This document shows, one piece after another, positions 5,809 to 9,335 of a stretch of 9,335 bases of DNA. The stretch is taken from assembly GCA_025450955.1 (NCBI GenBank), contig JANWLJ010000191.1, positions 1 through 9,335 on the forward strand, written 5' to 3'. This DNA is from Polyangium sp. (in: bacteria). Lineage in GTDB: Bacteria; Myxococcota_A; Polyangia; Palsa-1104. The notes beneath the pieces were generated by a model. That model was not told the origin of the DNA and ran no database searches. It saw only the letters and a program-made list of their open reading frames with translations. The translations under genes were made by a program, and so were the position numbers. The stretch's first letter is position 1. Each line of letters opens with the position of its first letter.

Positions 5809-7098
5809 ATGAAACCGATGTGGCTGGGCCTGATCTTCTTGGTCGGCTGCGCGCCGGGCACGCGCGAGCTGCGGCTGCGCGCCGACGTCGATCCCCTGCT
5901 CGAGCGGGGACAGATCGCGCCCGCGATCGCCGCCGCCGAACGGGCGGGCGGCCTCGATGCGCGGAGGCGACGAGCCGCCGCCGAGACGGTGGTGTGGTCG
6001 GCGCTGCGCGCGCCCGCGGCCGGGGTGAGACTGCGCGCGGTCGAGGTAGCTCAGGCGCTCGCCGATCCGCCGCTCGATCGGCTCCTTCCCGAGCGGCTCG
6101 CCGATCCCGACGGGCGGGTGCGCGCGGTGGCCGCCGCGGCGCTCGCCGGACAATCCGAAGCGGCGGTGGCGGTGCTCGATCGCGCGCTCGCCGATCCCGA
6201 TCCGCGTGCCCGCGCGCTCGCGCTCGACGGAATCGCGCACGCCACAGATCCCGCGGGCGCGCTCACCCGCCTCGCCGCCGATCCCGATCCGTCGGTGCGG
6301 AGCGCCTGCGCCGACACGCTCGCCCACTTCACCGCGCCTCGCGCGCTCGGCCATCGTCTGCTCTCCATGCTCGCCACCGACGCCGACGCCGGCGTGCGCT
6401 CCGCGGCGCTGCGGGCCTTGGGCGCGCGCGGCGACCGTAGCGCGCTGCCGGCGATCGAGCAGGCGCTCTCCGACCCCGCGCTCGCGCCGCGGCTGGCCGC
6501 GCTGTGGGCGCTCGCGCGCCTCGACGGTGGATCTCCGCGCCTGCTCGCGCTCGCCTCTTCGGGCCCGAGCCCGCTCGATCGCTTCGTCGCGCTGCGCGCG
6601 GCGGTGCAGCTCCACGCGCTCGGCCGCTCGGACGTGCTGGATGCGGTGCGCGCCGCCGCCGCCGATCGTCGCGCCGACGAGCGCGAAGCGGCGATGAACG
6701 CCGCCGGTCAGCTCGGCCTGGCGGGCGCGACGCTCGCAAGGCCTCTTCTTCGCGATCCCGAGCTGGCGGTCCGGCTCGCCGCCGCGCGCGCGCTCGTCCA
6801 CCTCGGCCACCTCGAAGAGGCGCGGCAGGTGCTGCTCGCCGCGCTCACGACTCCGCTCGCGCTCGACGCCGCCGACGAGCTCGCGCGCCTCGGCGATCCG
6901 CGCGGCACAGCTCCGCTCGATGCCGCCCTGCGCGCCGCCGATCCCGCGACTCGCCGCCTGGCGGTAGCGCTCCTCGCGCCGCTTCCGGGAAGCGAGCCCG
7001 CGCTCACCCACGCGCTCGCCGATTCCGATTTCGAGGTGCGCTTGACCGCCGCCGAGGCGCTGCTCCGTCGCGCGCTCGGCCCGCGCCCCGAGCGTTGA
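5809..7098 (+). CDS. HEAT-repeat (PBS-lyase-like) lipoprotein
   Basis: A 429-residue exported alpha-solenoid protein. The start MKPMWLGLIFLVGC has a classic lipobox LVGC with Cys14 lipidated, and Ala15 at +2 fits the outer membrane. GAGG lies 7 bases before the ATG at 5809, favouring it over the ATG three codons later. After residue 70 the chain is HEAT-like helical repeats of about 30 residues, each turn marked by a D-P/A-D pattern then Arg and an Ala-rich helix: DPDGRVRAVAAAAL (99-112), DPDPRARALALDGI (129-142), DPDPSVRSACADTL (158-171), DADAGVRSAALRAL (191-204), weaker units to 310, DPELAVRLAAARAL (316-329) and DSDFEVRLTAAEAL (405-418). Ala makes up 109 of 429 residues by hand count. Such folds act as protein-binding scaffolds; the partner is unknown. 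No lyase active site is implied. The repeats also show at DNA level as recurring gccgatcccga. Confidence 0.85.
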   Translation: MKPMWLGLIFLVGCAPGTRELRLRADVDPLLERGQIAPAIAAAERAGGLDARRRRAAAETVVWSALRAPAAGVRLRAVEVAQALADPPLDRLLPERLADPDGRVRAVAAAALAGQSEAAVAVLDRALADPDPRARALALDGIAHATDPAGALTRLAADPDPSVRSACADTLAHFTAPRALGHRLLSMLATDADAGVRSAALRALGARGDRSALPAIEQALSDPALAPRLAALWALARLDGGSPRLLALASSGPSPLDRFVALRAAVQLHALGRSDVLDAVRAAAADRRADEREAAMNAAGQLGLAGATLARPLLRDPELAVRLAAARALVHLGHLEEARQVLLAALTTPLALDAADELARLGDPRGTAPLDAALRAADPATRRLAVALLAPLPGSEPALTHALADSDFEVRLTAAEALLRRALGPRPER

Positions 7099-7105
7099 TG
7101 AAAAC

Positions 7106-8278
7106 TTAAAAGCCCGCCTGAAGCTGCACCGCGATCAGGTGGCCCGAGCGCCGGCGGGTGTCGAACGGATCGGCGGCGGTGTCGTGGCGATAGGTGTAGC
7201 TGAGCTGCGCTTTACACGCCTCGCGCCAGAAGTAGTAGTTGACCACCCCGCCTACTTCGAGCGCGCTCTCCGGCTTGTCGCCGATCACGCCGACGGCCGG
7301 TCTTCCGAGCGCGGGGAGCTCGGCGTAGGAGGCGCGCGCGCCGAGCTCGAGCCCGCGCCACGCCATCGCCGAGAGCTGCCCATAGCCGCCGTGGAAATTC
7401 CGGTTCGCGCGTCCGAAGCCCGGCTCTTCCTGCCGAAAAAAATATTCGCCCTCGAGCGCCAGCCCGCGCCACGCCACCTTCGCCTCGGCATCGACCGAGA
7501 TCACCCCCACGTAGGCGATGCGCCCATTGTGATCGAGATCGTCGAACGGCGGCAGCGCGTCGGTCGGCGCGAGGTCGTAATGGATCGCGCCGCCGAGCGA
7601 GAAGCGCGGCGGCCGGGTGCGCGCGCGATCGCCCTCGACGAGCGGCAGCGGCCCGAGCGGCGCGATCGTCACCCGCGCGGTGTAGGCGAGATCGAGGTTG
7701 TCGTTCTGCACCGCGGGCCCGGCGTCGACCCCGTCGGTGATCGCGAGCTCGAGCCGCAGCCGCTTTCGCCACAGGAGCGCCTGGACCAGCCCGCCGAGAT
7801 CGCGATCGAAGGTGAAGGCGAGCGTCGCCAGCGCGCGGTCGGTGAAGCTCTGATTGAGCGCGCTCACCAGCCGCTGCCGCGAAAACGGCACCTTGAACTG
7901 ACCGGCGCGCACGGTGAGCCACGCGAGCGGCCGCACCTCGAGATAGAGATCGCGCACCGTCGCCGCGCCGCCCTGCGCGGTGTACTGCGCGCCGAAGTCG
8001 AACATCGCCTCTACCGAGATGAAGCCGAGCACCTCGGCGTCGAGCGCGAGCTGCGCGTGATGGAGATCGAAGCCCGAGCGGTTGTCGGTCGGCGCCGGGA
8101 CGATCGCCGCCTGATAGCGCGCCTGCTCCGCCGCGTTGACGGTGAGCGAGACCGGCCCGGCGCGCAGGCTCAGCCCGTCGTGATAGCCGAGCGACACCGG
8201 CTGGGTCTCCTCGGCGCCGGCCCGCGCGCCGAAAAGGAGGCACAGCGCCAGCATGCACCCCCAAAGCTCGCGACGCAT
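7106..8278 (-). CDS. Outer-membrane porin of the OprO/OprP (phosphate-selective porin) family
   Basis: A 390-residue beta-barrel protein for diffusion across the outer membrane. The signal peptide is residues 1-22 with a signal peptidase I site after ARAGA. Strands alternate with turns throughout, and the chain ends in a C-terminal Phe (VQLQAGF), the signal used by the BAM machinery. The stretch RAGQFKVPFSRQRL (124-137), followed by the FDRDLGG stretch (157-163) and LELAITDG (176-183), is the pattern seen in OprO/P-like proteins. Phosphate selectivity is not shown by this: the family is broad and there is no phosphate gene nearby. The ATG at 8278 was chosen because the signal peptide starts there; a GTG at 8296 would add six residues. 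Neither start has a Shine-Dalgarno. Its stop is 7 bases from the HEAT gene stop on the other strand. Confidence 0.85.
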   Translation of the reverse strand: MRRELWGCMLALCLLFGARAGAEETQPVSLGYHDGLSLRAGPVSLTVNAAEQARYQAAIVPAPTDNRSGFDLHHAQLALDAEVLGFISVEAMFDFGAQYTAQGGAATVRDLYLEVRPLAWLTVRAGQFKVPFSRQRLVSALNQSFTDRALATLAFTFDRDLGGLVQALLWRKRLRLELAITDGVDAGPAVQNDNLDLAYTARVTIAPLGPLPLVEGDRARTRPPRFSLGGAIHYDLAPTDALPPFDDLDHNGRIAYVGVISVDAEAKVAWRGLALEGEYFFRQEEPGFGRANRNFHGGYGQLSAMAWRGLELGARASYAELPALGRPAVGVIGDKPESALEVGGVVNYYFWREACKAQLSYTYRHDTAADPFDTRRRSGHLIAVQLQAGF

Positions 8279-8334
8279 CGCCGCGCCAGCATACACTTTC
8301 CGCCGCGCCCAATGGCGCTCGCGCCGGCGCGCAC

Positions 8335-8340
8335 CATAAT
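8335..8340 (+). promoter_or_regulatory. Candidate -10 element directly before a small ORF (possible leaderless start)
   Basis: CATAAT matches TATAAT at 5 of 6 positions and lies 6 bases before the ATG at 8347, which would put the transcription start at the ATG itself. No -35 box is evident. Confidence 0.25.
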
Positions 8341-8346
8341 TTACTC

Positions 8347-8451
8347 ATGGCCCGGCGGCTCCCCCGCTTCTCGCGCAAGGTGTTCCGCCCGCCGCCGCGC
8401 CCGCCGAGCGCCAAGGGCGCGCGCATTCGCAAGCGGCGCGTCCGGCGTTGA
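8347..8451 (+). CDS. Possible 34-residue Arg-rich microprotein, doubtful
   Basis: A 34-codon ORF beginning MARRLPRFSRK and ending in RKRRVRR before a TGA. By hand count 12 Arg and 3 Lys make 15 of 34 residues basic, with a Pro-rich centre (RPPPRPP). Such composition is known in ribosome-associated or nucleic-acid-binding peptides, but I recognise no family (it does not match bL34, bL36 or bTHX as I know them). It fills the spacer between the divergent porin start and the convergent cytochrome gene stop, 16 bases away. There is no Shine-Dalgarno, only a -10-like element that would make the mRNA leaderless. Because random G+C-rich sequence often encodes Arg and Pro, it may be a chance ORF. Confidence 0.3.
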   Translation: MARRLPRFSRKVFRPPPRPPSAKGARIRKRRVRR

Positions 8452-8467
8452 GGCGCGCGATCCGGTC

Positions 8468-9335
8468 TTAGCGGGCGCGCTCGCGCCCGAGCCAGTCGAT
8501 CACCGCCTCGAGCTCGTCGTCCGAGAGCTTGGCCGCGACCTTCGGCATGTCGTTCTTGCGGCCGAAGAAGCGATCGCCCCCCGGATCGGTGAGAAACGCT
8601 TTGAGCCACTCGGGCGAGGCGCGTCCGCCGAGGTTGGGGGTGCCGTCGCCTTCGCCCTTTATCCCGTCGGTGTCGTGGCACTCGTCGCAGCTCTCGGACT
8701 CGAACACCTCCCGCCCGCGCACGGCCAGCTTCGCGTTCACCCCGCGCGATCCGCCGAGCGAATAGACCCACTCGACCAGCGCGTCGAAGTCGGCGCCGGT
8801 CGGCTTGACCGGCTTCATCCCGCGCACCCGCGTCTTTCCGTAGAAGCGATCGTTTTCCGGATCTTTCAAGAACGCGCGAATCCAGCCGCGCGAGGACCAG
8901 CCGTCGAGATCGGGCGCCTTCCGCTCGCCCGCGCCCTGATACGTGTGGCATCCGCCGCAGCGCTCGGCGTAGGCGGTGCGCGCGCGCTCGACCGGATCAT
9001 TTTCGTACACCGCGACGCCGCCGGCGGGCGGCACGCCCTTTGTCGCCAGCGCGAGCGCGCGGCGGCTCTCCGCCTCCGCCTGGACGCGAGACTTCTGATA
9101 GGCCGCGTTGTGTTTGTCGGCGCGCGACGCCAGCACGCCGAGCGTCACCGCGCCGCCGAGGATCGCCACCACCGCAAAGATGAGCGCCTTGCGCGCGCCG
9201 GGCGCGCGATCGGGCCCGCGATCGACGAGCGGCAAGAAGAACAGCACGCCCCCGGCGACGAGCGGCACGCCGATCGCCGCGACCACCTCGAGCCGCCCGG
9301 GAAAATATTTGAGGAGCTGATAGAGCGGCAGGAAG
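8468..9335 (-). CDS. Menaquinol:cytochrome c reductase subunit: cytochrome b C-terminal domain fused to diheme cytochrome c, partial
   Basis: The last 288 residues of a respiratory bc-complex subunit; the N-terminus lies beyond the window. The visible start FLPLYQLLKYFPG is the segment following PEWY, the quinol-oxidation motif of cytochrome b/subunit IV, and the base at the very edge (C on this strand) fits a Tyr codon before it. Membrane helices follow at about residues 18-37 and 50-68, then a charged linker. Two class I cytochrome c domains come next: CGGCH at 126-130 (8945-8959) with probable axial Met173 in RGMKPVKP, and CDECH at 216-220 (8675-8689) with Met263 in NDMPKVAAKL. Electrons would pass from menaquinol to hemes b and then to the fused c hemes on the outer side of the membrane. 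Subunit-IV/cytochrome c fusions are known as QcrC in Bacillus, but with one heme c. The in-frame GTG at 9286 is not the start. Confidence 0.9.
   Translation of the reverse strand, partial: FLPLYQLLKYFPGRLEVVAAIGVPLVAGGVLFFLPLVDRGPDRAPGARKALIFAVVAILGGAVTLGVLASRADKHNAAYQKSRVQAEAESRRALALATKGVPPAGGVAVYENDPVERARTAYAERCGGCHTYQGAGERKAPDLDGWSSRGWIRAFLKDPENDRFYGKTRVRGMKPVKPTGADFDALVEWVYSLGGSRGVNAKLAVRGREVFESESCDECHDTDGIKGEGDGTPNLGGRASPEWLKAFLTDPGGDRFFGRKNDMPKVAAKLSDDELEAVIDWLGRERAR

Noticed and set aside
5362..7011. A 549-codon open frame on the minus strand that covers nearly the whole HEAT gene and ends with the small membrane protein.
   Set aside because: Its first part is Arg/Gly/Glu-rich with no domain, as expected opposite a G+C-rich gene. 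Only the last 120 codons, beginning with a membrane segment at 5724, look like a protein.
8288..8293. TATGCT on the minus strand as a -10 box for the porin gene.
   Set aside because: Four of six matches, no -35 box, and it would leave a leader of only two or three bases.
7212..8951. A 579-codon minus-strand frame that crosses the porin and cytochrome genes.
   Set aside because: It is out of frame with both well-supported proteins and consists of Arg/Ala/Gly-rich shadow sequence.
9284..9286. GTG as the start of the cytochrome gene.
   Set aside because: The frame stays open to the edge and the upstream codons encode conserved cytochrome b sequence, so the GTG codes an internal Val.

Overview
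The window looks like chromosomal DNA from a high-G+C Gram-negative bacterium (roughly 70% G+C by eye). The gene content suggests a myxobacterium or related former deltaproteobacterium: two lipoproteins built of kelch and HEAT repeats, a complete set of genes for the short-chain acyl-CoA cycle, and a cytochrome b/c fusion subunit. That assignment is inference; there is no marker gene. No RNA gene, mobile element, CRISPR array or phage gene is visible. Genes cover almost everything, and no gene-free stretch exceeds 300 bases.

Bases 1-3270, all on the minus strand, form a tight operon read from right to left: acetyl-CoA acetyltransferase (2095-3270), 3-hydroxybutyryl-CoA dehydrogenase (1236-2087), enoyl-CoA hydratase/crotonase (437-1222) and an acyl-CoA dehydrogenase cut by the left edge (<1-430). 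Gaps are 6-13 bases. Together they interconvert two acetyl-CoA and butyryl-CoA. They could serve short-chain beta-oxidation or the reductive direction; the sequence does not say which.

Bases 3271-8278 hold four envelope genes in alternating orientation: a kelch-repeat lipoprotein (+, 3390-5360), a small single-pass membrane protein (-, 5362-5724), a HEAT-repeat lipoprotein (+, 5809-7098) and an OprO/OprP-type porin (-, 7106-8278). The two tail-to-tail junctions are only 1 and 7 bases wide. The head-to-head junctions (3271-3389 and 5725-5808) must carry the promoters.

Bases 8279-9335 hold a doubtful 34-codon Arg-rich ORF (+) and the 3' part of a respiratory gene (-). Its visible N-terminus is the segment of cytochrome b that follows the PEWY quinol-site motif, joined to two CXXCH cytochrome c domains. 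It is therefore a subunit of a menaquinol:cytochrome c reductase (bc-type complex) that continues beyond the right edge.

The most interesting points are the b/diheme-c fusion with its duplicated heme domain, a strong excess of GATC explained at least partly by a codon-context rule, the alternating set of envelope genes with abutting 3' ends, and the possible leaderless Arg-rich microprotein. I see no convincing wholly new multi-gene system.
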